Part shown: positions 34,624 through 43,808 of the stretch, one piece after another
How positions within the stretch are numbered: the first letter of the stretch is position 1
Layout: every line of letters starts with the position of its first letter
From: JBAYIE01 sp965279165
GTDB lineage: Bacteria > Bacteroidota > Bacteroidia > UKL13-3
Length of the DNA stretch: 64,000 nt
Assembly: GCA_965279165.1 (NCBI GenBank)
Contig: OZ257140.1
Span: 2,852,001-2,916,000 of the forward strand
Direction of reading: 5' to 3'
Position numbers and translations under genes: made by a program
Notes under the pieces: model-generated
Told to the model about the DNA's origin: nothing
Databases searched by the model: none
The model's input: the letters and a program-made list of their open reading frames with translations, nothing else

Positions 34624-35697
34624 CTATTTAGCGTTAGTTTTGGTGTTTTTGTTTATAATATTCGTCTTCTTTTGGGTTGAATCGACCGCTAATTTCACCT
34701 CCGAAGTATCGGCAGGTAATTTCGGAATTGCCTGATATAAGTCAATTTTAGAATCCCAAACCCTCACCCCATAATTGATTCCATTTCGCAACATTGTTGC
34801 CGCATATACATATTTTGAATTTGGTGAAAATTCAACCGATCGAATATTTTCTTCTTCTGCGGTTATGGCGGTAACAAGCTTTCCGGTTTCGGTTTCCCAT
34901 ACTTTAATGGTGCCATCGTTGCAACCGGTAACAATAAATTTTCCGTCTTTGTTAAAAGCAACACTTGTTACTTTCCAACAACCCATACCCAATTTGCGCA
35001 CTTCTTTTCCGGTTTTAATATCCCAAATTCTTGCTGTTTTATCGTTTGAGCCACTCACCATCAGTTGGTTATTAGGACTGATACTAATAGCATTAACAAT
35101 ATCGGTATGTCCATCAAATGTTTTTGAAACCTTTCCATCGGCAATGGTATACATTTTGATTTTTGCATCGTAACCTGCAGCAAATAAATAATATGGACTA
35201 TTGGATTGGGTTAATGCGGTTACAATTTGACCAAACTCAATGGTTCGGATAATTTTTCCGGTTTGGATTTCCCACATTTGAATTTTGCGGTCGTCGCTTC
35301 CTGAAAACAAATATTTGCGCATCAAATCAAAACAAAGGGCATTCACTTTATCTTTATGTCCTTCAAAAGTTCGGAATGGCTTATAAACTGAATCCCAAAT
35401 TCGTATGCTATTGTCGCTAATACCTGCCGCCAATAATTTTCCGTCTCTGCTGTATCGCAAAGTATTAACCGGAGCAACCATGGTACCTAAGGATTTATAA
35501 AATTTAAAGGTACTATCTGCTTTGTAAATCTGTATGGTTTTGTCGGAACCACCGGAAGCTATCATTCCAAAGAAAGGTGCTACAGCAACACAACTCACAT
35601 CGTTGTTGTGGCCGGGTAAAATTAACAAGGGAGTTTGTTGCTGGGAATTTGAATAAAAAGCGAGAAAAAGGAGTAAACCTGTAAAAGAAATTTTCAT
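34624..35697 (-). CDS. Secreted seven-bladed WD40 protein
   Basis: 357 residues. The signal peptide (SFTGLLLFLAFYSNSQQ) is followed by seven WD40 repeats, for example GSDDRKIQMWEIQTGKI, VSGSNDKTARIWDIKTGKE and VTGCNDGTIKVWETETGKL. The C-terminal 40 residues are low-complexity and Lys/Thr-rich. It is exported to the periplasm and probably serves as a binding platform. It lies just upstream of the oxidase operon on the same strand with a 155-base gap, so an assembly role is possible but unproven. Confidence 0.85.
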   Translation of the reverse strand: MKISFTGLLLFLAFYSNSQQQTPLLILPGHNNDVSCVAVAPFFGMIASGGSDKTIQIYKADSTFKFYKSLGTMVAPVNTLRYSRDGKLLAAGISDNSIRIWDSVYKPFRTFEGHKDKVNALCFDLMRKYLFSGSDDRKIQMWEIQTGKIIRTIEFGQIVTALTQSNSPYYLFAAGYDAKIKMYTIADGKVSKTFDGHTDIVNAISISPNNQLMVSGSNDKTARIWDIKTGKEVRKLGMGCWKVTSVAFNKDGKFIVTGCNDGTIKVWETETGKLVTAITAEEENIRSVEFSPNSKYVYAATMLRNGINYGVRVWDSKIDLYQAIPKLPADTSEVKLAVDSTQKKTNIINKNTKTNAK

Positions 35698-35895
35698 GGT
35701 TCAAAAGTTTATAAAAAAAGGGACATCGCCAAAGCCAAAATGCGGTTGTGGAAATTATTTTAGGAGTTGGCAATTCACTATGGAAGGTCAATGGTTGGCA
35801 GTCGACTGTGGATAGTTGATGATTTAACTATTCATCATGCATACCAATTCACAACAAAATCCCGTTTATTTGCTGTTCTAAAAATTTTCAAACCA

Positions 35896-38106
35896 ATGAT
35901 CCGTAAAATTCTATTTGTTGTTTTTTTACTTCCTTTAGTAGTAGTTGCACAAAATAAATTGTTGACAGTAGAAGATGCTGTTTCCAAACAACGTACCACA
36001 TTAGCACCTGATAGGTTGATGCAGTTACAGTTTATTCCCGGTACACATGCGTACAGTTGGGTTACCAAGAAAAATGGGAAAGAAGTGATGGTTAAACAGG
36101 ATGCCGATAACCTTAAAACGGATACCATTATTGGAATTGCCGAGTTTAAAGATATTTTGAATGCAACCGGACTGGATGTTGTTTTGCCGGAACGTTTTCC
36201 TTTTGTTGTTTGGTTAAATGCAAGTGAATTTCGCTTTGTATACAACAATATATATATACGTTACCATATTGCTAAAAAGCAAATGTCGGTTATCAACCGC
36301 ATTCCCAAGGAAGCAGAAAATGCCGAATTTGATACAGCCTCCAAAGGGGTAGCTTTTACCATGGGCGAAAATGTATGGTCTTTTAAACCTAATTCGTATT
36401 CTCAATATATTGGACCAACCAGTGCACCGGATAAACAAGGGGTGGCTGCACCCAAAGATTTTGTGGTAACCATGGATGGTATCTATGGATTACAAAATGG
36501 GAAAGCAGTTCATCGCAACGAATTCGGAATTCAGAAAGGATTATTCTTCTCGCCAAAAGGCAACCGTTTGGCATATTATAAATTATATGAAGGCATGGTT
36601 ACCGATTATCCAATTTTAGATATAAGCCAGAAACCGGCAGTAGGCAACAATATTAAATACCCATTAGCCGGCAATTCAAGCCATATGGCTAAAATTTATA
36701 TACACGATCAGAACAAGCATATCAGCTATCCCGTTTTAACAGGCGAACCTAATGAACAATATTTAACCAATATTGCCTTTAGTCCGAACGAAGAAGATTT
36801 ATATGTTGCAGTTGTAAACCGCGATCAAAATGAAATGAAGTTAAATAAGTATGATGCCATAACCGGTGCATTTATTAAAACACTTTTCATTGAAACACAT
36901 GCAAAATATGTGGAGCCGCAACATCCTGTTACTTTTATTAAAAATTCACCGCGCTTTTTTATTTGGCAAAGTAGTCGTGATGGTCACAACCATTTGTATC
37001 TGTATGAACAAAACGGAAGATTTGTTCGACAATTAACCACCGGTGATTTTGAAGTAACTGAATTGTTGGGATTCAATGATAAAGGCACCAAGGCTTATTA
37101 TATGGCAACTGCCAATTACGGTTTGGAAAGACAATGTTATTCGGTAGAAATTGAAACCGGCAAAATGAATCCGGTTACCCGTAATGCCGGCGTACATCAA
37201 GTGGTGTTCAGCGACGATGGAAAATATTTTTTAGATACATACAGCAATACCAATACACCACGTAAAACTATTCTGATGAATGATGAAGGATTGGAAAAAT
37301 CGGTAATTCTTCATGCCCCAAATCCTTTGATGGATTACAAAGCATGTTCGATACGTTTGTTTCAATTACCGGCAGCCGACAAAAACACCAAGTTAAATTG
37401 TAGAATGTTTTATCCGCCAAATTTCGATTCTACCAAAAAGTATCCAACCATAATTTATGTTTATGGAGGTCCCCATTTACAATTGGTTACCAATAGCTGG
37501 CTTGGTGGTAGCGATATGTGGTTATACTATATGGCACAACAAGGTTATGTTATTTTTACCATGGATAACAGAGGAAGTGCGAATCGCGGAATGGAATTTG
37601 AGCAAGTAACATTTAGAAATTTAGAAAAGGCAGAACGTGAAGACCAAATGGAAGGAGTTTCCTTTTTAAAGAAACAGAAATATATTGATGCCACCCGTTT
37701 GGGTGTTTTTGGATGGAGTTTTGGGGGATCGATGGCGATTCAATTAATGACACGAACAGAAGCATTTAAAGTAGGTGTGTCGGGTGGTCCTGTAATCGAT
37801 TGGCGTTTATACGAAATTATGTATACCGAAAGATATATGGATAAGCCGGATGAAAATCCTGAAGGATATAAGGATGCTGATCTAACAAATTTTGTTAAAG
37901 GACTAAAAGGTAAAATGTTGGTAGTTCATGGCACATCCGATGAAACTGTTTTATGGCAACACAGCTTGAATTATATCAAAAAGTGTGTGGATGAAAATGT
38001 ACAAGTAGATTATTTCGTTTATCCGGATCATAAACACAATGTATCAGGTAAAGACCGGGTGCATTTGATGCAAAAAGTTACGGATTATTTTAAGTTGCAT
38101 TTGTAG
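35896..38106 (+). CDS. DPP-IV-type S9 peptidase
   Basis: 736 residues. The ATG at 35896 opens a signal peptide (ILFVVFLLPLVVVAQN); the open frame runs further up but has no such leader. Residues 40-470 form the DPP-IV N-terminal propeller. The catalytic domain has YPTIIYVYGGPHLQLV, the nucleophile in GVFGWSFGGSMAIQLM, the Asp in VVHGTSDETV and the His in DHKHNV. It cleaves dipeptides, often after proline, in the periplasm. A heptad tract begins 6 bases after the stop. Confidence 0.93.
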   Translation: MIRKILFVVFLLPLVVVAQNKLLTVEDAVSKQRTTLAPDRLMQLQFIPGTHAYSWVTKKNGKEVMVKQDADNLKTDTIIGIAEFKDILNATGLDVVLPERFPFVVWLNASEFRFVYNNIYIRYHIAKKQMSVINRIPKEAENAEFDTASKGVAFTMGENVWSFKPNSYSQYIGPTSAPDKQGVAAPKDFVVTMDGIYGLQNGKAVHRNEFGIQKGLFFSPKGNRLAYYKLYEGMVTDYPILDISQKPAVGNNIKYPLAGNSSHMAKIYIHDQNKHISYPVLTGEPNEQYLTNIAFSPNEEDLYVAVVNRDQNEMKLNKYDAITGAFIKTLFIETHAKYVEPQHPVTFIKNSPRFFIWQSSRDGHNHLYLYEQNGRFVRQLTTGDFEVTELLGFNDKGTKAYYMATANYGLERQCYSVEIETGKMNPVTRNAGVHQVVFSDDGKYFLDTYSNTNTPRKTILMNDEGLEKSVILHAPNPLMDYKACSIRLFQLPAADKNTKLNCRMFYPPNFDSTKKYPTIIYVYGGPHLQLVTNSWLGGSDMWLYYMAQQGYVIFTMDNRGSANRGMEFEQVTFRNLEKAEREDQMEGVSFLKKQKYIDATRLGVFGWSFGGSMAIQLMTRTEAFKVGVSGGPVIDWRLYEIMYTERYMDKPDENPEGYKDADLTNFVKGLKGKMLVVHGTSDETVLWQHSLNYIKKCVDENVQVDYFVYPDHKHNVSGKDRVHLMQKVTDYFKLHL

Positions 38107-38112
38107 GGGGAA

Positions 38113-38231
38113 GGGATAAGTGGTTAGGGATAAGTGATTAGGTAATAGTGATAAGGGAATAGGGAATAGGGGATAGGGAATAGGCAAGAGGCAGAAGGCA
38201 TGAGGCATTAGGCAGGAAGCAAGAGCGGATA
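38113..38231 (+). repeat. Heptad tandem tract, 17 units
   Basis: Seventeen back-to-back 7-base units begin 6 bases after the peptidase stop: GGGATAA, GTGGTTA, GGGATAA, GTGATTA, then GGGAATA units, then GGCAAGA, GGCAGAA, GGCATGA, GGCATTA, GGCAGGA. The phase never slips over 119 bases, though units differ at one to three positions. Confidence 0.85.
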
Positions 38232-38266
38232 ACAAAACTAAATGAAACTTAAATCCTCTCTCTCAT

Positions 38267-38322
38267 CCCCGCATGAAAAAACTACGTCGTTCCTCCTTGT
38301 TTTTATTCCGCGGGATTTGCAA
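38267..38322 (-). repeat. Structured dispersed repeat, copy 2 (hairpin with AAGGAGG loop)
   Basis: Read on the minus strand it is GCAAATCCCGC, GGAAT, AAAAAC, a loop AAGGAGGAACGACGTA, GTTTTT, TCAT, GCGGG. It has the same stems as the copy at 24962. It lies downstream of the porin gene at 38359, in that gene's orientation, after a short run of GAATTTT/GAGTTAT heptads (38323-38345). Confidence 0.7.
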
Positions 38323-38358
38323 AATTCAAAATTCATAACTCATCATTCTTAACTATTA

Positions 38359-39771
38359 TTAAAGTCTAAACAACAAAGCCGCAATTATTCTTTTTTCCGA
38401 TTGAACCAAATCCGGTCGCCAATTTGGGTCTAAGGCAGTGGTAGTATATCCTGTTTGCGATGTTACACCTCCCTTGCCTGCAAAATAAGGAATATTTGCT
38501 TGGCGGTAAACAAATTCAATTCTAAAAGTAAGGCTTTGGTTTGGCATCCAATCGATATTACTAGAGCAATCCCAGGCTTTAAATAAATCACCGGGATTTG
38601 CACTAAATGGAAATGCTCCTTCTGTTTTTGTCGGGTCATTTGGATCAGGCAATGGACTCTTTTCACCTGTTGGATACAGAACGAGATATCTACCCGGATT
38701 AGTCATTACACCTCCACCGATGGTCCAGGCTAGTTTGTTTTTGGCAAACCAAATCCGGTTATAAAACATCATACTTGCAAAGTATTGCGCGGGGCCTTGT
38801 GTAGCATTGCCATTTTTAAATCCATTTACTCCTCCGCCTTTTTCAAATCCAATGTCGCCTGTTAACGAAAATGCCATTCTGGATACTCCTGTTTGATAGG
38901 GTTGGTTAAAGTATCGAACCAGCAAACTGTTATCAGAATGAAATCTTTTGCGTTCCGGAATTCCGGCAGCATCGGTTCCATAATAATTATTCGTTATTAC
39001 TTTTAGATTGCTGTTTGGTATCCAGGTAATATTACCACCAATTCCGGGCATGCTATTAAATTTGCCATAACTTTGCCAACCATTAATAATCCAAGGTTCT
39101 ATTTTGAGGTGCTTATTCGGATAAATCTGAACGCGAATTCCATTAAAAAACCATGGCGTATTGTCGGATGTAAACGAAGCTTGGTATTCCCAGTTCTCGG
39201 ATTGGTAAAAGGAATTTAATCCAATATAAGACATAAATAAACCGGCATCAACATTAATACCATACCAAGAATTGAAATGATAGCCTGCATAAGCTTCACT
39301 TAAGTAACGATACGCATTAGAAAGTTGATATTGGCCTCGGTAGTTACTGTAATCGTTTCTTGGTACTACAATCGATCGGTTTCCAAACTGAGTCATCACC
39401 CTGGCACGCGCACCTTCATAATAAAAATCACCACCAAAATGCAAGGCTGAAAGTTGTACTTCATTGTTTCTGGCAAGTGCAGTTGAACCAACAACGGTAT
39501 TGTCAATCGGATTGTTGAACGAATAGGTATAGTTGATGTCGAGCATTAAAGAAGGAGTGAAGTACGGTAAGTCTTTAAATATATTTTTCTCTCTTCTATC
39601 CCCACCATTATGCCACGTTTGATCAAGTCCCGAAAATGGTTCTTTAATCGTGGGTTCCATGTTTTTTGAATGGTTGGTAGGTAAAGTTTCAGAAAGGGTA
39701 TCCTGAATTTGATTTTGAGCAAAAAGTTGTTGTAAGCAGAAATAAGTTACAACAAAGAGTGTTTTTTTCAT
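38359..39771 (-). CDS. Outer-membrane porin, BBP2/OmpL-like, of the Kdp-associated type
   Basis: 470 residues. A signal peptide (LFVVTYFCLQQLFAQ) is followed by beta strands typical of the putative beta-barrel porin-2 family. Visible strands include SLMLDINYTYSFNNPI, LHFGGDFYYEGARARV, SEAYAGYHFNSWYGINVDAG and the terminal AALLFRL. In Bacteroidota this porin type often lies in the kdp potassium-uptake operon. Here it is next to KdpDE-like genes, 130 bases away, but kdpFABC is missing. Confidence 0.82.
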   Translation of the reverse strand: MKKTLFVVTYFCLQQLFAQNQIQDTLSETLPTNHSKNMEPTIKEPFSGLDQTWHNGGDRREKNIFKDLPYFTPSLMLDINYTYSFNNPIDNTVVGSTALARNNEVQLSALHFGGDFYYEGARARVMTQFGNRSIVVPRNDYSNYRGQYQLSNAYRYLSEAYAGYHFNSWYGINVDAGLFMSYIGLNSFYQSENWEYQASFTSDNTPWFFNGIRVQIYPNKHLKIEPWIINGWQSYGKFNSMPGIGGNITWIPNSNLKVITNNYYGTDAAGIPERKRFHSDNSLLVRYFNQPYQTGVSRMAFSLTGDIGFEKGGGVNGFKNGNATQGPAQYFASMMFYNRIWFAKNKLAWTIGGGVMTNPGRYLVLYPTGEKSPLPDPNDPTKTEGAFPFSANPGDLFKAWDCSSNIDWMPNQSLTFRIEFVYRQANIPYFAGKGGVTSQTGYTTTALDPNWRPDLVQSEKRIIAALLFRL

Positions 39772-39901
39772 GTATTAATCGTCAATTCATGGCAATAATT
39801 AAGCTCGCTTTGGATTTGGAATTGACGCAGCAAAGATCTAGTCAGATTTATAAAATGAATATAAATATTAGGGAGAGAGGTATAAAGAATTTATAAAGAA
39901 A

Positions 39902-40579
39902 TTATTGGAAGCGATATCCAACGCCGCTTTCGGTAATTATATGGATTGGTTTTGCCGTGTCGTTTTCAATTTTCTTGCGTAATGCGCCAACAAACACACG
40001 CAGGTATTGGGTTTGGTTTTTGTAACCGGGACCCCAGATTTCATTTAAAAGATAGTGATGGGTTAAAACTCTGTTTTCGTTAACAACAAATAGGGCCAAT
40101 AAATTAAATTCAGTTGAAGTAAGTTTTAATGGAATTTTATTTTTAAAAACAGTTCTTGCAGCCAGATCGATTAAAAGATCTCCTATTTCAATTAAAGGAT
40201 TATTAAGGGTCGTTTGGTTTCTTCGAATGGCAGATCGGATGCGTGCCAACAATTCTGCATTGCGAAAGGGTTTGGTGAGGTAATCATCTGCACCAAAATC
40301 CAAAGCCTGAACAATATCTGCTTCACTATTTAAAACAGATAAAATAAGAATAGATTTATGAAACCAGGTACGCAACGTCTGAATAATTTCGTGCCCACTT
40401 AGGTCGGGCAATCCAATATCAAGAATGATTAAATCCGGTGGATGATTTGCTGCCATTCGAATGCCATCTTTCCCGTTAGATGCAAAGGATGTTTTATACC
40501 CATTACTTTCTAATGTAATTTCAAGCAATTTACGTATTGCAGATTCGTCATCAATTACCAATATTTCCGGCTTATTCAT
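39902..40579 (-). CDS. OmpR-family response regulator, KdpE-like
   Basis: 225 residues. The receiver has DDESAIRK, the phospho-Asp in DLIILDIGLPDLSG and the Lys in DYLTKPFRNAE. The winged helix has PLKLTSTEFNLLALFVVNEN and TQYLRVFVGALRKKIEND, which is KdpE-like. The ATG at 40579 is used rather than a TTG two codons earlier. Its start overlaps the kinase gene by 8 bases. It probably controls the porin gene downstream and possibly distant kdp genes. Confidence 0.88.
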   Translation of the reverse strand: MNKPEILVIDDESAIRKLLEITLESNGYKTSFASNGKDGIRMAANHPPDLIILDIGLPDLSGHEIIQTLRTWFHKSILILSVLNSEADIVQALDFGADDYLTKPFRNAELLARIRSAIRRNQTTLNNPLIEIGDLLIDLAARTVFKNKIPLKLTSTEFNLLALFVVNENRVLTHHYLLNEIWGPGYKNQTQYLRVFVGALRKKIENDTAKPIHIITESGVGYRFQ

Positions 40580-41651
40580 TTTCAAGGTTATTTTGCTCTA
40601 AAGTTTCACAAGGTAATTCGATGGTAAAAACGGCGCCTCCATTTTTTTGGTTAGCCAATATTATTTTTCCATGATGTGCTTCAACAAATCCTTTAACTAT
40701 GGATAATCCTAGTCCGCTTCCTCCTATTTTGGTTTGTGGAATGCGATAAAATTTTTCAAAAACTGCATCCATTTCATGGTTTGGAATCCCTTTGCCTTCG
40801 TCGGCTATAACAAATAAACATGCACCGGATTGGATGGAAAAGGTAATGGTAATGTTACTTTTTTCCGGTGTGTAATGGATGGCATTATCAACTAGGTTTT
40901 GTATTGCCTGCGAAATCAAACCGCCATCAATTTTTATCAGGGGTAAATTTGGTTGCGACTTATATTGAATTCTTTTTTGGTTTTCTTCGGGTTGTTTTTG
41001 AATAAGATGGAAAATCATTTCATTTACATCACACCAATCGATACTGGGTTTTAACATACCACTTTCCAGTCGACTCATTTGCAATAGATTTTCTACTTCA
41101 CGGTTTAATCTCATTCCTGCATGATAAATTTCATTCAGTAAAGCTTCGTTTTGTATTTCTTGTAATTGATTTTTGTTTTCTCTTAAGGTATCTACCGACC
41201 CTATTATCGTAGCAATAGGAGTTCGCAATTCATGAGAGAGCGAGTTTAATAAGGTATTATACAGCTTGATGGTTTTTGCTTTTTCTTCTCTGTCACGGGC
41301 TTTTGATTCTGCATCCCTTATTTTTAAAGTTAACACAGCATTGATTAATGCTATGATGAAGTATAATAGGAACATGAGTAAATCTTCTGCCTTGTCGATA
41401 TGAAAGGTTAATACAGGAGGGATGAAAAAGAAGTTCCAGATTAGGGCACTTAAAACTGCTGCAAATAATACCGGTAAGATGTCAAATAACATGGCAATAA
41501 CAGAAACGGTAATCAGCAGTAAAAGAGAAACTAACTGATATCCTATCAAAGCTTTTAATAGATAACATATTAGCGACACCCCAATTACCAATAAACTACT
41601 TGTAAAGTATTGTCCTTTTCTTTTTCTGAATATATTGGTTAAGTTATTCAC
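40572..41651 (-). CDS. Sensor histidine kinase with DUF4118 membrane domain, KdpD C-terminal-like
   Basis: 359 residues. Four membrane helices form the DUF4118 domain (IWNFFFIPPVLTFHIDKAED is its signature). A coiled stretch follows, then the H-box LLNSLSHELRTPIATIIGS, N-box QAIQNLVDNAIHYTPEKS and G-boxes DEGKGIP and GGSGLGLSIVKGF. The KdpD N-terminal osmosensor and USP domains are absent; in Bacteroidota these are often a separate gene, which is not in this window. GTG at 41651 is the likely start. Confidence 0.87.
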   Translation of the reverse strand: MNNLTNIFRKRKGQYFTSSLLVIGVSLICYLLKALIGYQLVSLLLLITVSVIAMLFDILPVLFAAVLSALIWNFFFIPPVLTFHIDKAEDLLMFLLYFIIALINAVLTLKIRDAESKARDREEKAKTIKLYNTLLNSLSHELRTPIATIIGSVDTLRENKNQLQEIQNEALLNEIYHAGMRLNREVENLLQMSRLESGMLKPSIDWCDVNEMIFHLIQKQPEENQKRIQYKSQPNLPLIKIDGGLISQAIQNLVDNAIHYTPEKSNITITFSIQSGACLFVIADEGKGIPNHEMDAVFEKFYRIPQTKIGGSGLGLSIVKGFVEAHHGKIILANQKNGGAVFTIELPCETLEQNNLENE

Positions 41652-41803
41652 CCGGTAATTAATAACTACAAAGTTAAGCCGAAGAATATAAATATTTTAT
41701 AAGGATTGGCAGGTAATAAAATGGTGGGGAAAAGCCTTGTTGTTTGGGTTATAGAAGGATTAAGTTAACCCCTTGCAGCCGAAATTTTATTTGGTGGGTT
41801 GAT

Positions 41804-43750
41804 TCAAGTCTTTCTGGATTCCACAAAGTACATATCAATTTCTCCTTTGTTTTTTGCTTCTATTTTTCCTCGATGAACACATTCGAAAGCATCTTTCACC
41901 AAATTATAAGTAATGCTGCTGATATTTATTTTACCAGCTTCACCGGATGATTCCATTCTGGATGCAATATTTACCGTATCACCCCAGATATCGTAAGCAA
42001 ATTTTCTTACCCCAACAATTCCTGCCACCACCGCTCCCGAATGGATACCAATTCTGATTTCTAAAACCGGTTTTCCAGCTTTTTTTCGTTCATCAATATG
42101 ATGCTCCATAAATTGTTGAATTTCCAGTGCTGTATTTACCATGGCAATTGCATGGGTAGATGATGGAACCGGTATTCCGGAGGCACACATATACGAATCG
42201 CCAATAGTTTTTATTTTTTCTACGCCGTATTTCTCTAAGATATTATCAAATGCTGTATAGCAAGCATGGATTTCGGCAACCAGTTCTGAAGGAGTTAGGT
42301 TTTCGGAGATGTTCGTAAACCCTTTGAAGTCGGTAAACATGACTGTTGCATTTTCAAAGGATTTGGCTTCTGCACTACCTTTTAATTTTAATTCGGTTGC
42401 TACTTCTTCGGGTAAAATATTATGCAATAAATGATCTGACTTCTCCTTTTCTAATTGCAATTCCATTGTTCGGTGTAGTACTTTTTGCTCAAGATTTGCC
42501 GTCGTTAATTCTGCAGTATTAAAAGCTTTGGTAATATTGAACGATAATAAATAGGCTTGAGAAATAATAAAGAACAGGAAACCATAAGCAATTATATATG
42601 TACTTTGTATGATAATGTTTGCATATAATATATCATTTATAGAACATAAGATTAGAATAAGTGAACTGATAAAGAATGGTATAGAACCTTGTCTTTTATT
42701 CTTTATACTCATTCCATTAATATACATACAATAGGAGCCCTTACTAAGCAACAATATCTGAAAAATATAAGTTATGCTGCTGTAAAAAGAGGTAGGCGCT
42801 AAAAAAATGATCAATATTTCAATGCAAGAAATGGCGATAATAAGTCGTAATATCTGTATGGAAAATTCTTTCGGTGTCAGGAAACGATAAAAAGCGGCTC
42901 CGGTTGCTGCACAGGCAATGAATGTGAAATATTCAATTCGCAAACCTAAATTCATATTAAAATTAGGAAATAGTACAAACAAAATACGTTCATCTGTTAC
43001 TATTGTTCGTAACAAGATAAACAAGCAAAACAAACCAAAAGCAAGTGCAGTTAATTCTTTTCTTCGCAACAAATAAATCCACAGATGGTACACAAATAGG
43101 ATGAAACAGATTCCACATAAAAACAGACTGTACATATAATTGTTGTTGTGGGTTTTCATAATGGCATCAAGTGTACCCATTGTAATCCGCGACCAGATAC
43201 CACCATTGGCATGAAAATTATTTGACACATGAACCACAATTTCACATTCCTTACTGTTATTTTGAAATACCTTTATTAATGGCAAGTTTTTGGGTTTGGA
43301 TAATTCAGGATCAGAAGAAACAACCCCGTTTTCTGACAATAAATTACTGTTTACATACATCCGGTATGACGACGACATATCCGGAATTTTTAACCCAATT
43401 AATTGATTTTTCCCGTTTGTAATGATTCGAAGGCGGTATGTAGCAAATCCAATACCCGGATAGTTTTTATTTGGGTTTGCTTGTTTGTTCCATGTTCCGG
43501 GAACAGCGCAGTATCCATCAGGTACAGGAGGAAATTTAGAAATAAAGGTATCTGGTGCATATAAATTCGACCAGTAAAATTCCCAGTTGCCATCTAAATT
43601 TACTGAACCATTTTTTTCTAAATCCCATTGGCTTAAATCCAATACCCCATCCTTTACTACCGGTTTTATATCTTTTAATGATTGCTTACAAGAAATAATC
43701 CCAAGCAAGAAACAGATGAGTAAAATTACCCGATGATTTAATTTTGGCAT
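41804..43750 (-). CDS. Class III adenylate/guanylate cyclase with 7TMR-DISM sensor
   Basis: 648 residues. A lipoprotein-like leader (ILLICFLLGIISC) precedes a sugar-binding-like jelly-roll (residues 35-190) and seven membrane helices of the 7TMR-DISM type. A short coiled coil leads to the catalytic domain: VMFTDFKGFTNISENLTP, KIKTIGDSYMCASG, FAYDIWGDTVNIASRMESS. Both metal Asp residues are present, and the Lys and Asp that favour ATP are kept, so cAMP is the likely product. An external ligand probably binds the jelly-roll. It lies 58 bases from the second cyclase gene. Confidence 0.88.
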   Translation of the reverse strand: MPKLNHRVILLICFLLGIISCKQSLKDIKPVVKDGVLDLSQWDLEKNGSVNLDGNWEFYWSNLYAPDTFISKFPPVPDGYCAVPGTWNKQANPNKNYPGIGFATYRLRIITNGKNQLIGLKIPDMSSSYRMYVNSNLLSENGVVSSDPELSKPKNLPLIKVFQNNSKECEIVVHVSNNFHANGGIWSRITMGTLDAIMKTHNNNYMYSLFLCGICFILFVYHLWIYLLRRKELTALAFGLFCLFILLRTIVTDERILFVLFPNFNMNLGLRIEYFTFIACAATGAAFYRFLTPKEFSIQILRLIIAISCIEILIIFLAPTSFYSSITYIFQILLLSKGSYCMYINGMSIKNKRQGSIPFFISSLILILCSINDILYANIIIQSTYIIAYGFLFFIISQAYLLSFNITKAFNTAELTTANLEQKVLHRTMELQLEKEKSDHLLHNILPEEVATELKLKGSAEAKSFENATVMFTDFKGFTNISENLTPSELVAEIHACYTAFDNILEKYGVEKIKTIGDSYMCASGIPVPSSTHAIAMVNTALEIQQFMEHHIDERKKAGKPVLEIRIGIHSGAVVAGIVGVRKFAYDIWGDTVNIASRMESSGEAGKINISSITYNLVKDAFECVHRGKIEAKNKGEIDMYFVESRKT

Positions 43751-43808
43751 GTTATAATTTTAAAATGATTTTGGGTGAATTTCTCCTTGTGCTGACTTTC
43801 GTTTTATG

